DNA of 64,000 bases from Sabethes cyaneus (lineage: Eukaryota; Arthropoda; Insecta; Diptera; Culicidae): the NCBI RefSeq assembly GCF_943734655.1, contig NC_071355.1, forward strand, positions 58,651,449-58,715,448, given 5' to 3'. Position numbers and translations under genes: made by a program. The notes beneath the pieces were generated by a model that saw only the letters and a program-made list of their open reading frames with translations, searched no databases and was not told where the DNA came from. Shown one piece after another: positions 1-10,830 of this stretch (its first letter is position 1; every line of letters begins with the position of its first letter).

Positions 1-1015
1 GTTACATTTATATTTTCCCTAAAAACAAAAGTCATCTGCCAATTCTGGAGATACGAATACGAATACGAAAACTGTACTAATATAGGTGTATTCTAAAGTT
101 TGACACCCATATTTATATGGTTTTAGACAAGCCCTAAAACGGTCAATTCGTTTGGGGTATCTAGCATCTAGCAAAGGGTGGCCATGGAAAGCTGTGGACG
201 TAAAATAAATTCCAGTGTCAGTGGTCCATAAAACCTTTGAGCTTGATACTCATATTGATATGGTAAGCATCATGTCCTAAAATAGCCATAACGATAGATG
301 TTAATGGCACTGACAATACGGAAATGGTCATATCGTGGTTGTTTTTTGACGGATTTCCGTTCTCGTATCGGCAATCAGCTGGAATCGGCGACTCTGGAGT
401 TTCTTGAATAAAATATGAATTTCAGTTTCTGTTATACCCTCCTCCGAGTTTATTAACCGGATTCTACTAATTGGAAATCATAATGACGCCATTGTCGTTG
501 TACCTCTGTCTGGTCGAATTTGAATAGTAAACTTGCCTTTTTAATCTCTCTTAAATGCAGTAACCTCTCTTAAATGCTCTTGTTTTTAGTAATTTTCTAG
601 TTCATAATTCCAGATGTTACGAAATAGTTTTTTTTCAGTTCACAGTTGCAGATTACTGGCGTTTTCGAAAATTTCGACTATGTTATCTGTCCTCATTCGA
701 TCGTTAAATGAGACACAAAAATTTTCGTCCAAGAAATGAAGAAATTTCGCTTCGCGGTATGGTGCAGTACAACCAGAAGAACATGACCCAAGTAACAATT
801 CTAAATCCGCCTGGTTTAATTGGAATTTAAAAAAAGTTTTAATACAGTATTATCATTAGCTCTTGATTTATCAGGGTATTGCGCAATACCAAGATAATAC
901 AAGTCAAAAACTACTTGCAGCTAGCTATAAAACCACAATAAAGCTGCTGATATAACATATTTATTGTGGTTGCTTATATTACCACGATAAAACTAGTTGG
1001 CTGCGCCATATGTCC
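1..1015. other. Intergenic, no gene recognised
   Basis: AT-rich sequence with stops in all frames. Small signals only: a direct duplication of CTCTCTTAAATGC near 547 and 567, a perfect 16-base palindrome GGTATTGCGCAATACC at 875-890, and a CCCAAGTAACA motif at 787 that resembles the terminal repeat of the MITE at 28.2 kb, though no matching right end was found nearby. Confidence 0.5.
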
Positions 1016-1234
1016 TATCCAGCTTTTTACGAGCCATAGTGGCGGACGTGTTCGTAATATTTGAACAGTATTTTAGACATTTCCCTAATACATCGCACGT
1101 TTTCTTTCCGTACATTCCTTTAGTTTTACCGTGAACGCGCGGAAAGAAAACGTGTGATGTATTAGGGAAATGTCAAAAATGCTGTTCAAATATTACCAAC
1201 ACGTCCGCCATTATGGCTCGTAAAATGCTGGATA
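1016..1234. repeat. Foldback element with ~95-base inverted arms
   Basis: The arms 1016-1110 and 1140-1234 are reverse complements of each other with only a few mismatches, separated by a 29-base loop. The outer end reads TATCCAGC and the inner end CTTTCCG. Weaker complementarity (TGCGCCATAT) continues outside the arms, so the element may be larger. No coding potential. It looks like a foldback/MITE copy that would form a long hairpin when single-stranded. Confidence 0.85.
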
Positions 1235-1410
1235 AACTTAGCGTGCGTGAGGCGTAGCAATACAATATGGCGCACCATTCAAAATTTATCTTATACGGTT
1301 ACTTTTCAATCCGCAATAAATCTGTAAGTTTCATAGAGCTATTAAAACGGTAATACCGTGACCAATCAGATTTATTGTTGCCATTATGAAAAATATTAGA
1401 ATTTAACACC

Positions 1411-1503
1411 AACGGAGTTTCTTTCGGCTTTGCAGTCTTAATTTTAAGACTACAAAGCCGACAGAAACTCCATTGAGTGAATTATCTGTCGACAAAAGAT
1501 TGC
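1411..1503. repeat. Short palindromic insert flanked by a 13-base duplication
   Basis: A near-perfect palindrome (arms 1414-1441 and 1444-1471, three or so mismatches) sits between two copies of AGAATTTAACACC at 1398-1410 and 1504-1516. The direct copies look like a target-site duplication, so the ~93 bases between them look like a single insertion. Confidence 0.65.
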
Positions 1504-1723
1504 AGAATTTAACACCGAAATCATTTTTTTTGCGATGCTATATTACCATATTTTAGAACTTTTTAGCTTGTAAACAAAAATTATCAATTGTTTTTCATGT
1601 CAAGCAAGTATCTGAAAAGATGTTGTTGGAAATTGAGATTGACTAGCTGAATATATTTATTTTGTTAAAACAACTAATTTTTAAAAATAGCAAAATTCCA
1701 ATGGCGCGTTGATTTTATCCGTC

Positions 1724-1826
1724 TGTCATATTAATATGAAAAAATGATAAAATTTAATGCGCATTTGCTGTACAACTACGGAGATTGCTGAAAATTTACT
1801 ATGGCATATGGGATGTTTTTATATGG
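1724..1826. repeat. Copy 1 of a ~150-base dispersed repeat
   Basis: Shares an ordered series of motifs with 3279-3455 and 16421-16530: a TCATATTAATATG-like start, GATAAAATTTAATGC, TGCTG-ACAAC--CGGA, TTGCTGAAAATTTA and a TATTTTATTATGGTC-like end. Diverged and non-coding. I do not recognise the family. Confidence 0.6.
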
Positions 1827-1989
1827 TCTTACTTACTTACAGGGTGCGTGCCGAATTTTTACAGTAAATAACACGTTTTAGAACATAATCTCCAATTAGT
1901 CATGTATGCGAGGAATGTTTTGTGATTTATTTTCTTTCATACCATATAGGAATTGTAAATTATTTCGTTCAAAAAAATCACCTTAGTTT

Positions 1990-2965
1990 TCAATGACTGA
2001 TAGACGCTACCAAAAAGTGCCGCATGCACGTTTTACCATGTTTCGATCCATAGACGTCATCACCTCGATGATTTTAGATTTGAGCGACCTAAGCGTGATG
2101 TGAGGCGTTCTATTGGCATCCCACTTGACGATGCCCCACACAATATAATTCAAAGAATTGATATCGAGATTGCTACGGGCCTAAATTTCATTCTCCCAAA
2201 ACTCCGGAACATTTTTAACAAGCCATTTTTGTGTTTTGCTGGCATTATGAGCAGGTGCCCCGACTTGTTGGAAGATGAAATGACGGCCAGCAGCATCCTC
2301 CTTCATCCATGGGACAACAACATCCTTCGGAACCTTCAGGTTCAGGTTCAGGCAATCTTTAGTCCTTGTGCAAAGAAATACGGAGCCATTACATCCTTCT
2401 CGCCGAAGACTACGCCTAGAACCAACACATGGGTCGGAAAACTTTGTTGACATGACGATAGGAACCTGACCACGATCTGGTGGAAGCCACCTGTCATTCT
2501 TTCGATTCACCTTTTGATCCTGACTAAAGTTTTTTTCATCAGAGACAAAGATTACAGAATCAGTATGATGAGAATGCTTCAACCGACTCAGAAGTTATTT
2601 AACATTCTCCAATCGCCGTGGTTTGGTCGCAGCATTCATAAATTGACCTTTGCGTAGTGCATACGACTTATAACTAAGGTTTTTGGCTATTACTCGCCGG
2701 ATTCAGAAGTCCAAACTCCCGGTTTCCTGAGCCATGCACCCCAATGACATCGCTGGATTCTTTTTAATCATTCTTTCCACTTCGTTGACCCTGTTCCGTT
2801 CAGCGGTAATGGAATGGCCTTCTCTATATAGTACACTATTCTTTCCGACACTTTTATCGACCGAACTGTCTCCTTTACGCCTGCTCTGGCACGCAATAAA
2901 ACGTCGACGGCTGTCCGATCATTTTCTTGTTTCAACATCTTTCAGTTTACTCAACACTGTTTGTT
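1990..2965 (-). pseudogene. Tc1/mariner-superfamily transposase pseudogene
   Basis: Read on the minus strand, pieces of a mariner-type transposase follow in the correct order. There is an N-terminal helix-turn-helix region (AGVKETVRSIKVSERIVYYI), then IRRVIAKNLSYKSY, then the first catalytic block FVSDEKNFSQDQKVNRKNDR, then FQQVGAPAHNA (second catalytic region, where an Asp is normally expected before the GAPAH), then NSLNYIVWGIVKWD near the C-terminus. At least three in-frame stops and one or more frameshifts (near 2740-2780) separate them, so no functional product is possible. The length (~325 codons) fits a complete mariner-like gene. The internal ITm subfamily is not assigned. Terminal inverted repeats were not identified. 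Confidence 0.85.
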
Positions 2966-3076
2966 TACATCTGACACCCAACAGTATAAGCTATTCGGTG
3001 CTACCGGATATATTTGAATATTGTTTAGCAAGCATGAAAAACTGCTATTTGAAATTTACTGCAAAAATTGGTCACA

Positions 3077-3260
3077 CACTTATGTGTCCATGTCCGCCGG
3101 TTCGGCAAAACCAAGAGATGAAATCAGAGATCTCCACTGCCGATGGTTACTCGCCATGGCTTTCACCTGCCGCCAGGACAAGTTCTCGACTACATCACGG
3201 TCGTTGGCTAAGCTGCACCGCCATGAGCATCTTGCGTCCTTGCGCATTCCAGTTCTCGAA
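3077..3260 (-). mobile_element. 3' end fragment of an RTE-like LINE
   Basis: Nearly identical in order and content to the 3' end of the longer copies at 8.0 kb and 30.4-30.6 kb: reverse complement of the segment encoding the final residues (MAGNRQQW-type, ending SAGPADMDT) followed by the termination region CACATAAGTG. Only ~180 bases remain, as expected of a 5'-truncated or deleted copy. It sits next to copy 2 of the ~150-base repeat. Confidence 0.85.
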
Positions 3261-3278
3261 TTATCGAAAATATTATGG

Positions 3279-3455
3279 GTATAAACCGTATCGATCAGAA
3301 TGATCTGACCTGACCCATCATATCAATATGCACGATAAAACTAAATGCACACATGCTGCAAACCAACGGAATTGCTTAAAATTTATTAAATATTCTTTGG
3401 GATATTTTATTATGGTCGCTATAAATTAAATCGATCAGAATAATCTGACAGTAAA
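3279..3455. repeat. Copy 2 of a ~150-base repeat, partly tandem
   Basis: The motif ATCGATCAGAATRATCTGAC occurs at ~3290 and again at ~3432, so slightly more than one unit of ~148 bases is present in tandem. The interior matches the copies at 1.7 kb and 16.4 kb. This suggests a satellite-like or terminally repeated element. Non-coding. Confidence 0.6.
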
Positions 3456-4085
3456 ACTTTGACTTTGCTGCTCACGGATGTATTTTCAAGTTGATAAAGC
3501 TGGCGAACTTATTTAGCTTTTACCAGAGCGAAAAGCTTTATTAAATTATTGCGATGGCTGTCAAGCAGCTAAAGCTTAACAGGTTTTGTTGCTGCTTTCA
3601 GCAGAGCGTGATACGACTACTTGAGCTTATAACCTGATTCTTATGGGATGGGAGGATCACGTAACTTCTGCCATTTTCACCGCGTCTCTTGATGTTCCAA
3701 ACTTCGGGTTCCGTTAAAAAAATTAAGCCACGACTTTCGAATCGGTTTTGAGATCATCGGTGGTCAAACGTTTTCCAATTCATTGTCGTAAAATCTTTCA
3801 CACCTCGTGAAATTGATCTAAATAAATAAATCAGCCATCAAGATAGTCGAGGAATCAAATCACAAGACTAACGGGACACAAAAAGACAAAAGATCTATAG
3901 AAGTGGCAAGACATAACTTTGACTGCACACAGGTAATCCGTTTGGTGAGTTTATTGCTATACCGGGTTTTTTGGACGTGTTTAATTAAAAATGATTAAAA
4001 ATCACAGATGTGTCGCCATATTTTTCGTTTGGAATATATTGAAATGTCAACACAGCTTGCAAGTTCGTTTTGAATTTTCATTCAT
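3456..4085. other. Intergenic, nothing recognised
   Basis: No open frame of note and no clear repeat ends. It separates the ~150-base repeat from the second mariner pseudogene. Confidence 0.5.
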
Positions 4086-4089
4086 TGAA

Positions 4090-4725
4090 GAGTCGTGATG
4101 ATTATGGACGTAAAAAGGAAACTTGTGATAAGTCTGTTTTTGCAAAATTTTCGACCGTGTGATATTTTAAAAAAGCTGACGATACTCGGACTAAACGAAA
4201 TATTCTTTCTAATATTTCTCGCGACAAACTGGCTATTTAAAGGTTTCGGAATGTTTCCAGGGTGTTAGTATGGGGATGTTTCTCCAAAAATTTGAAGATT
4301 CCATTGCTGTTTATTGAAACTGGTGGTAAAATCAATACTCAATATTACATCTACAATGTTTTGAAGAACCATCCTATCGTCATAAAACACTACACCATAC
4401 TGCTTCGAACAAGATTCTGCACCGTCTCACCAGGCGAAAGCTAAATAAGCCTGGTGTGGGGACAATTTTCCGGATTTTATTTCTTCGAAAGAGTGGCTTG
4501 CCTTTTCACCTGATTTGAATTCTCTCAACTTCTATGTAAGGGGTTACATGCTAGGCAAACTAGGGAGCACCAAAGAAGTGATTTTGGATACTTTCAAGCT
4601 ACGTTTGGAGAAGATTTGGTATGAAATGCCTCGGGATATCGTGTGTGCCAGCCAGTGTAACGCTTTTCAACAACGCTTGCGACTGATTGAAGCAAAAAGA
4701 AAAAGTTTTGCATTGGACTAATATA
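4090..4725 (+). pseudogene. Second Tc1/mariner-type transposase pseudogene
   Basis: Plus-strand pieces in family order. An N-terminal KRKLVISLFLQNFRPCDI-like segment lies near 4115. A segment LVWGCFSKNLKIPLLFIETG lies from ~4265, corresponding to the block after the first catalytic Asp. A C-terminal segment YVRGYMLGKLGSTKE... ending in WYEMPRDIVCASQCNAF-like sequence runs to ~4720. The middle, including the catalytic region, is deleted or scrambled and frames change between pieces. It differs in sequence from the mariner remnant 1.2 kb upstream, so the two are separate families or old separate insertions. Confidence 0.75.
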
Positions 4726-5463
4726 GGCAAATGTAATGGATATACTTTGCACGAAATATACTTAAAACTAAAATTTATGTAACGTCTTATTTTTGTGACC
4801 GTTTGCTATTCTGACTGTTATTACTACTCACTCAGTAATGCATCTTTAATTTAATTTTAAATTAACTGAATTCTAGCTTTATCCTGAATAAATCGAAAAT
4901 ACCTTTCGTAAAGGAACTTGAGTATGACGGACGTCTCATATCGAATTCCTGTCTTGTTTCAACTTTCTCGGTACTCTCGTTACTGAGTTAGACCAAAACT
5001 GACCATACAGAAACATTCACTGTACGGTTTTCCTTACATGTAAATTTCCCTGTTTTTCATTCAGTAAAGTTGAAACGACTATCCTTGACTACGCCACAAT
5101 TATCAAACTGACAATAGCACGAAATATAAACCGGAACAAACTAACAGCTCACAGTAGCATGCTACCCACTGCCTTTTACTTTAATTGAATCCTTTTAAAT
5201 GACAACGAAATTTGCAACACATGACGAACATGTTAAAAGTTTGAAATTATGTTCCTTTCGTGTACTTTTGAAAATTGGGAATAACCTACTCCACTACAGG
5301 CTATTTTAATTTTGGACACGTTTTGTATAACATTTATATATAAATTTTATACGCACTATTCACGAACAATTCAGGTTCCTACATTTTAGCAGAAGATTGT
5401 CCATAATCTAAGGCAGTTCAGTACGTGACATCCTAGCAGTTGGTCATTGGGTCATTTTTTTGT
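4726..5463. other. Upstream region of the secreted-protein gene
   Basis: About 740 bases of AT-rich sequence between the mariner remnant and the TATA box of the next gene. No repeat ends were identified, so it may hold that gene's regulatory DNA. Confidence 0.4.
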
Positions 5464-5500
5464 CTATTTAAACTCACCAAAAAACCTAGCATACAGTTAG
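5464..5500 (+). promoter_or_regulatory. Candidate TATA box plus initiator
   Basis: A TATTTAAAC motif starts at 5465 and an initiator-like ACAGTTAG at 5493, about 29 bases apart, the usual arthropod spacing. The predicted start leaves a ~60-base 5' leader before the ATG at 5555, which is preceded by the favourable context CATA. Confidence 0.55.
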
Positions 5501-5554
5501 TAACGGCTTACTGGTTAACGAGGCCTAGGCAGCGGTGTTCCGTAAACAGTCATA

Positions 5555-7177
5555 ATGTTTAAAGTGATTCTTCCTCTGGCACTAGTTGCAATACTAGCTG
5601 AGGCGTTCATAGCACACGAAGACAGAAAGTATATTTACGAAAATAATTTAAAGGACACTTCAACTGGTGATTCGAATGAGTCCAAACTTTATCTCGGTTA
5701 TGACAAGGAAGGAAAAACTGTGGTATCGAAAAAGTATTTCAAGCCTCCTCCTGGGGAAAAGCTGTACGTAGTCAAACGTATTGCTTCAGAAAGTGTTACG
5801 CGAGCCAGTGATGTGTCGACAAGAAATTGGTCCAAAGTGTTACGTAAACTTGAGAAAAATTATTATGCAGTGCAAAGCAATGAACAAGATGTGACAACAG
5901 TACAAACAAAGTCTGAAAGTGATAAAACAGCGGAATTCAGTGAGGAAGTTTTAACTAATCACTCTGATAAGACGTCTAATGACACTAGCGATGGAATGGA
6001 AATGGCAAAACGGTGGTTCCCTATGCTACTGAAAAAAGTGATAGACAGTACGATTCCAAATGGGACGCTAAATGAATTAGTTGCGCAAATGGTGTGTCGA
6101 AAATCTGCTGACAGTGTGGAACATTTTGCAGAAGAAATTTATTCGGGTGAAACGTCTGTCAAGCGTAAACGATCAAACTGTCGTTATGATCGCAGACGTC
6201 AAGAGTGTAACTGCCAACCACACATCGTAAATGTGTTCAACGATTCACATTTTGGATGTCTTTTGCTGGGAAACTCTTCAGGTGTTCATTGTAATGCTGA
6301 TACGTTAAGTGACTTAAATGCCTGTTGTAGCTGGCAGATGCGACCTATCAAGAAACCGTGCAGCCGTACAAAATATGATTCATGCTGGTCAAACGTGGGA
6401 GTCAATAGACAACCGATCGACCATATAAACTCAGACTTTCGTCAGTATGTTAAAAATTGTCCCGCGATTGTAGCAACTACTGGAAGACCTCTTAATCCCA
6501 TACTACCTCCTCCATACTATCCTCCACCACCAGCTCCGCTTGCGATACGACAACCAAACCATCCGGTCCCCTACCCAAGGAGCAAACCATTCCCAAGAGC
6601 TGCTCATTATGCACCTAATCATTACCCCGAACGAGTAATTCTTCCGGAGAAACCATATACCCATCAACTGCAACCAGTTGAATTTGCCAAACATGGTGAT
6701 GAACCGGTTAGGTTTCATTTCGACAATCCCAGCGCGGAAATAATCGATTTCCGCCAGGGACCGCAGTATCTACACAAACACACACCCTTTAAACGTAATC
6801 CCTCGAAAGACACGGAACATTGGGGATATGGACAACTGGAGACCACGGCCCCCGGTCAATCCGAGGAAACCATGCGGCTAGTCATCGATCTTCCATCATC
6901 ATTCCAGACGCAGGACGTGCATCCTGAGCGAGATGCTCGTACATTTGACAAGCTAGGACTGGTGAAGAAAACTGAGCGAGATTCGGTCGTAAAACCAATC
7001 GCTTTCAATCGGTAAACTAAGTAATATTTAAATCCGAACTTCAAAACTAACATAGATTTTTTTAGTGCTCCAGCCGAACAGATCGATCGAAGCAAGAGCA
7101 AACCAGCGGCTGCTATTGAATCGGTGGAGAAACCTGTCAAACGTAAAAACATTGCTTCAAAGACGTTCAGGTTCTGA
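5555..7177 (+). CDS. Secreted cysteine-rich, proline-rich protein (two exons), function unknown
   Basis: Exon 1 is 5555-7011 and exon 2 is 7066-7177. The 54-base intron starts GTAAAC and ends TTTTTTTAG, and splicing keeps the frame and removes an in-frame TAA at 7013. The product is 522 residues. Residues 1-20 form a signal peptide (basic Lys3, then a hydrophobic run ending AEAFIA). Residues 40-200 are polar with several Asn-X-Ser/Thr sites. A KRKR site at 203-206 fits furin-type cleavage. Residues 209-302 hold ten cysteines, including a CC pair at 257-258. Residues 312-360 are rich in proline, histidine and tyrosine. No transmembrane segment is visible after the signal. The layout suggests an exported protein matured by proprotein convertase, such as a ligand, matrix or eggshell/cuticle-associated protein. 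I do not recognise the family, so no function is assigned. A TATA/initiator pair lies upstream. No canonical AATAAA was seen in the first ~300 bases downstream. Confidence 0.88.
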
Positions 7178-7779
7178 TGATCCACGATGCTGATATGAAA
7201 CAGGAAGCCCCAGTTATTGGATGGAAGAAATTAGTGCTTCTTTCATTTCCAGATGCAGACGGTGCATGGAGAATGCTTACACCGTCGTTGATGAGAGTAG
7301 ATTATTGTTAGGCTGTTTGTTTTCCAATTGCAAACATCAGTACGGCCTCGATATTGGTTGTTATATTTGTTACGATTCTTTTGTTACTGTTATAGGTTAA
7401 ACATTGTTGTGCAATACAATACTATGGAAAAGTAAAAATTGAAAATTTATTATTCAACTTAATCAAAAAATACAAACATCTCAAAAAGGGTTTAAACGCT
7501 AATAACTCAGCGATTTCCTGATCGATTTGCAATATTTCTGCAAAAAGTTACATTTGCTTGAAAAAAACGAGATGTTACACTAGCTCACAGACATCTCAAG
7601 TCCAGTTTTTTACATTATCATACAGATTTGGACCAAATTTCATGATATTTTGCACGCGCACTTAGACTTGAAAAACTTTCCGGATTGCAAAAAAAAATTA
7701 TTTACATTTGAATGGTTTATGAGATATAAATTGTTGAAATTTGTAAATGTTTATGATTTTTATGATTAGTGATGATTTT
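7178..7779. other. 3' flank of the secreted-protein gene
   Basis: Probably the 3' UTR followed by AT-rich intergenic DNA. No coding frame and no recognisable element ends. Confidence 0.4.
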
Positions 7780-7985
7780 ATCTGCAATTTCAAGTGAAAA
7801 TACAAATTGTCCTATTTCAAGTTTTATTTTATGTTAGATCTCAAATCAACGTGTTGCTGTCCAAATTCAAACCCAATTTGACGTCCAATTTTAAGTCCTA
7901 TCGCAAGGAAACTTTCTAGTTCAATTTGAAGCCAAACTTCCAGTTCAGTATGAAGTGTAATTTCAACTTTAAATTGGTCCAAACT
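7780..7985. repeat. Degenerate TTCAAGTCCAATTT-type minisatellite, segment 1
   Basis: Loose tandem reiteration of words such as TTCAAGT, CCAATTTGA and AATTTCAA with variable spacing. The same texture returns at 10.7, 11.7-12.5 and 13.4-13.9 kb, so these are probably pieces of one old tandem field later split by insertions. Confidence 0.6.
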
Positions 7986-8003
7986 TAACGAAGAGCCGGA
8001 CCG

Positions 8004-9867
8004 GCTTACTTACTTACTTATGTGTCCATGTACGCCGGTCCGGCAGAACAAAGGGATGAAATCAGAGATCTCCACTGGTTACCCGTCATGGCTTTTACCT
8101 GTCGCCAGGACAGGTTCTCGTCTACAGCCCGAATGTCGTTGGCTAAGCTGCGTTGCTATGAGCCTCTGGGTCTGCCTCTTCTACGCTGTCCTTGTGGATT
8201 CCAGTCGAGTGCTTCTCTGCAGATCTCGTTCGCTCCTTTCCTCAAGGTGTGTCCGATCCACTTCCACCTACGTTCACGAATTTCTGTGACTATCGACCGT
8301 TGATGACAATGACACCGACGATCGAGTTCCTCATTGGATATCCAGTTGTCAGGCCACCAGGCACGAATGATATATCGCAGGCACCGGTTAATGAATACCT
8401 GCAATTTTTGCCTTGTCTCCGCTGAGACGCACCACGTTTCGCAGGCATACAGTAGTCGGATTTAGCGTTTGAATTAAAGATTCGGGTTTTCGTACGTAGA
8501 GTGATCTGGTCTGAACGCCAAATGTTTCGCAGACCTGCAAAGGCACCCCTGGCCTTCCTGATCCGTGTGGCTATATCAGTCTTGGTACCACCTTCGGGCG
8601 TTGTCTGGCTACCAAGATATTGAAAGGCATCTACCTGCTCAACTTGTTGTCCCGCTACTGTGAAGTTGGTGGGATTGTCAGTGTTCGCTACCAGAGACTT
8701 AATTTTTGCTACATTAACTGTGAGACCTGCTATCTGGCCGGTCACCTAATTTGCTCTGCATATCGTTTCAGCGTAGTGCGAGCAAGACAATGTCGTCGGC
8801 TAGATCGAGGTCATTTAGCTGTTCCATAGTTAGACGATTCCAAGGCAATCCTCGATTTGGTCTACTGGCAATTGCTCCAACTAATATCTCATCCAAAACG
8901 ATGAGAAACAGAAGCGGTGATAAAATTCAGCCCTGTCTCACGCCAGCAGTAACCCTTATGGGGTCGGAGACACTGTCGTGCAAAACCTTGCATGAGAACG
9001 CCTCGTACTGAGCCTCGATGAGATGGACTAGCTTATCTGGCACTCCTCTACGCCTAAGTGCGCCCCAAATATTTTCGTGGTTGAGTCGATCGAACGCCTT
9101 TACGAAGTCAACGAATACCAGCAGAAGAGAGTCCTGGAATTCGTTGATCTGCTTCAATATAATGCGGAGCGTTGTGATATGATCTACACATAATCGGCCT
9201 GCACGGAATCCAGCTTGCTGCCGCCGGAGAGTAGCATCGATCTTCTCCTGGATCCGGTCGAGGATTACCTTACAGAGTACTTTGAGAGTAATACAACGCA
9301 ATGTGATGCCACGCCAGTTACCGCATTCAGTTAGGTCTCCTTTCTTAGCGACTTTGACCAATATGCCCTGCATCCAGTCCACCGTAAAAATTGCGGTTTC
9401 CCATATATTGATGAAAAGCTGATGCATTATCTGGGCTGACAAAGATGGGTCAGCTTTGAGCATTTTGGCTGAAATGCAGTCTATCTCTGGCGCTCTATTG
9501 GATTTCATACTCTTGATGGCTACTACAATTTCATCCAGCGATGGCCTTCGAGTTGACGCGAATAATTCGATGAACTGTAGAAACGCTGTAACACTGCTGG
9601 TTTTGTTGGTCTCTGACATTTGAAACTCGGAAGAGTTGTTCAAAATGTTCGGTCCATCACTTAAACTGTTCTGTACGGTCAGTCAGTAGTTGACCAGCTC
9701 TGTCCTTTAGCGGCATCTTTGTATTCATCCTGGCAACACTAAGACGGCGAGAAATATCGTACAACAAATGGATATCACCATTGGCGGCGGCGGTTTCTCC
9801 TTGTTCGGCTAGGGAGTTAGTCCAGGCTCTCTTGTCCCACCTACAAGCACGTTTAACAGCCAGCACG
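8004..9867 (-). pseudogene. RTE-like LINE, RT domain pseudogene, 5' truncated
   Basis: The minus-strand reading runs from the linker after the endonuclease (CRRDKRAWTNSLAEQGE) through RT blocks. Visible are NRAPEIDCISAKMLKADPSL, KVAKKGDLTECGNWRGITL, LVFVDFVKAFDRLNHENIWG (palm motif A), TAGVRQG, LADDIVLLA (motif C), VVRPGG-region and the basic tail GQRRRGRPRGS, ending in a (CTTA)n-type microsatellite tail at 8004. Several frameshifts (about 8745, 8930 and 9650) make it non-functional. The 3' tail of short tandem repeats and the sequence of motifs A-C fit the RTE group; I cannot fix the exact clade. It interrupts the TTCAAGT minisatellite field. Confidence 0.9.
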
Positions 9868-10110
9868 TGACAGTTCAGAAAAAGTACGCGCGAAACATTT
9901 TTCGAACTGGATGGTTCGAAAAAAATACGCGCGAAGCTTTATGTGAACTTGCGTTTGACAGTTCACCAGTTTGTTTTGAATGTTTCAGCAGCAGCAAGCG
10001 GTAATTTTTTCTGCAGCAACATTTTTCGCAAAATCCAGGTTAGTAATTATGTAGGCAATGCAAACAATATTGACTGACGCAAAATAATTACAGCTTCATT
10101 GATTACAGAT
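9868..10110 (+). other. Leader region with direct repeats and candidate 5' UTR intron
   Basis: Two ~25-base direct copies around AAAAAGTACGCGCGAA and AAAAAATACGCGCGAA lie near 9878 and 9921. A donor-like CAG/GTTAGT at ~10038 and an acceptor-like TGATTACAG at ~10108 bracket a ~70-base candidate intron directly ahead of the ATG at 10111. Confidence 0.35.
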
Positions 10111-10594
10111 ATGCCGTTTGCCGTTATCGAGACTATGAACGCAAGGAGCCTCAATGAGCTTTCGGCGGTGCCAGAAAAATGGATCCGAAGCTCCAAATCC
10201 GGAAACATTATCCTGTGTCCCAATTCACAGCGAGTTCAAGATGTGAAAAAATGCTTCAGGAAGCCAACAGCACCCCTAAAAAGCATGGCTAAAATATAAA
10301 AGTACGATCAAGCGGAATGGCATCCGGTCCTACGATGAGGCGATGGGCTTATGTGAGGAACTCTCCGGTGAGTCCTCATCAGATGCGCGGCCAGTCAACA
10401 GGCAACACAAGAAAAAGGTTAACCAGAATCCTGTGAGCTTTCAAAACATGCTGGTTCTGGATAGTGCAGGTCTGCCTTTACCTCCAGTAAATGCAAAGCT
10501 GGAACCACCAGTCGCTTCACTACCACCAAACGCCGCACCGTTGCAGCCACAACCTATACCAATTCAACCATCACTTGCTTTACCGCAGGCATAG
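10111..10594 (+). pseudogene. DUF4806-like N-terminal module, frameshifted
   Basis: From ATG 10111 the frame reads MPFAVIETMNARSLNELSAV then PEKWIRSSKSGN. After stops and frame changes near 10230-10345 it resumes as GIRSYDEAMGLCEEL-like sequence and ends in a proline-rich stretch with stop at 10592. The pattern FAV(I/V)E...VP..W...(C/W)P...W..Y.V....RSYDEA resembles the N-terminal part of insect DUF4806 and transposon-associated proteins. This comparison is from general family knowledge and is not certain. At least two frameshifts make a full product unlikely. It could alternatively be the gag-like or accessory gene of an unnamed element. Confidence 0.45.
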
Positions 10595-10699
10595 AACAAA
10601 CCATTTCTTTTTATTGTTTTAGAAAAATCCATTTTTTGTTTTAATACCGGAGTATAAATTTCACTATTCAACACTGTTTCAGTGTCTGCGTCAAAGTTT

Positions 10700-10830
10700 C
10701 GCTTCAATTTCAAACTTTCAAATCGTATGTTAAACATTCAAGTCGCATATTGAACTTTCAAGTCGCATGTTGAACTTTGAAGGCGCATGTTGAACTCTCA
10801 AGTCGCATGATGAACTTTCAAGTTGCTACA
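10700..10830. repeat. Short tandem repeat, ~20-base unit
   Basis: About six head-to-tail units of TTCAAGTCGCATGTTGAACT with small changes (ATTCAAGTCGCATATTG, TTGAAGGCGCATG, TCTCAAGTCGCATGATG). It belongs with the surrounding TTCAAGT-type field. Confidence 0.8.

Noticed and set aside
2734..3303. 189-codon plus-strand frame
   Set aside because: It is antisense to the mariner N-terminal region and the RTE 3' fragment; no domain of its own.
6503..7185. Minus-strand frames of 71 and 109 codons
   Set aside because: Antisense of the proline-rich region and exon junction of the secreted-protein gene; no independent support.
8020..8425. Several overlapping plus-strand frames
   Set aside because: They are the antisense of the RTE-like LINE tail, which reads sensibly on the minus strand.
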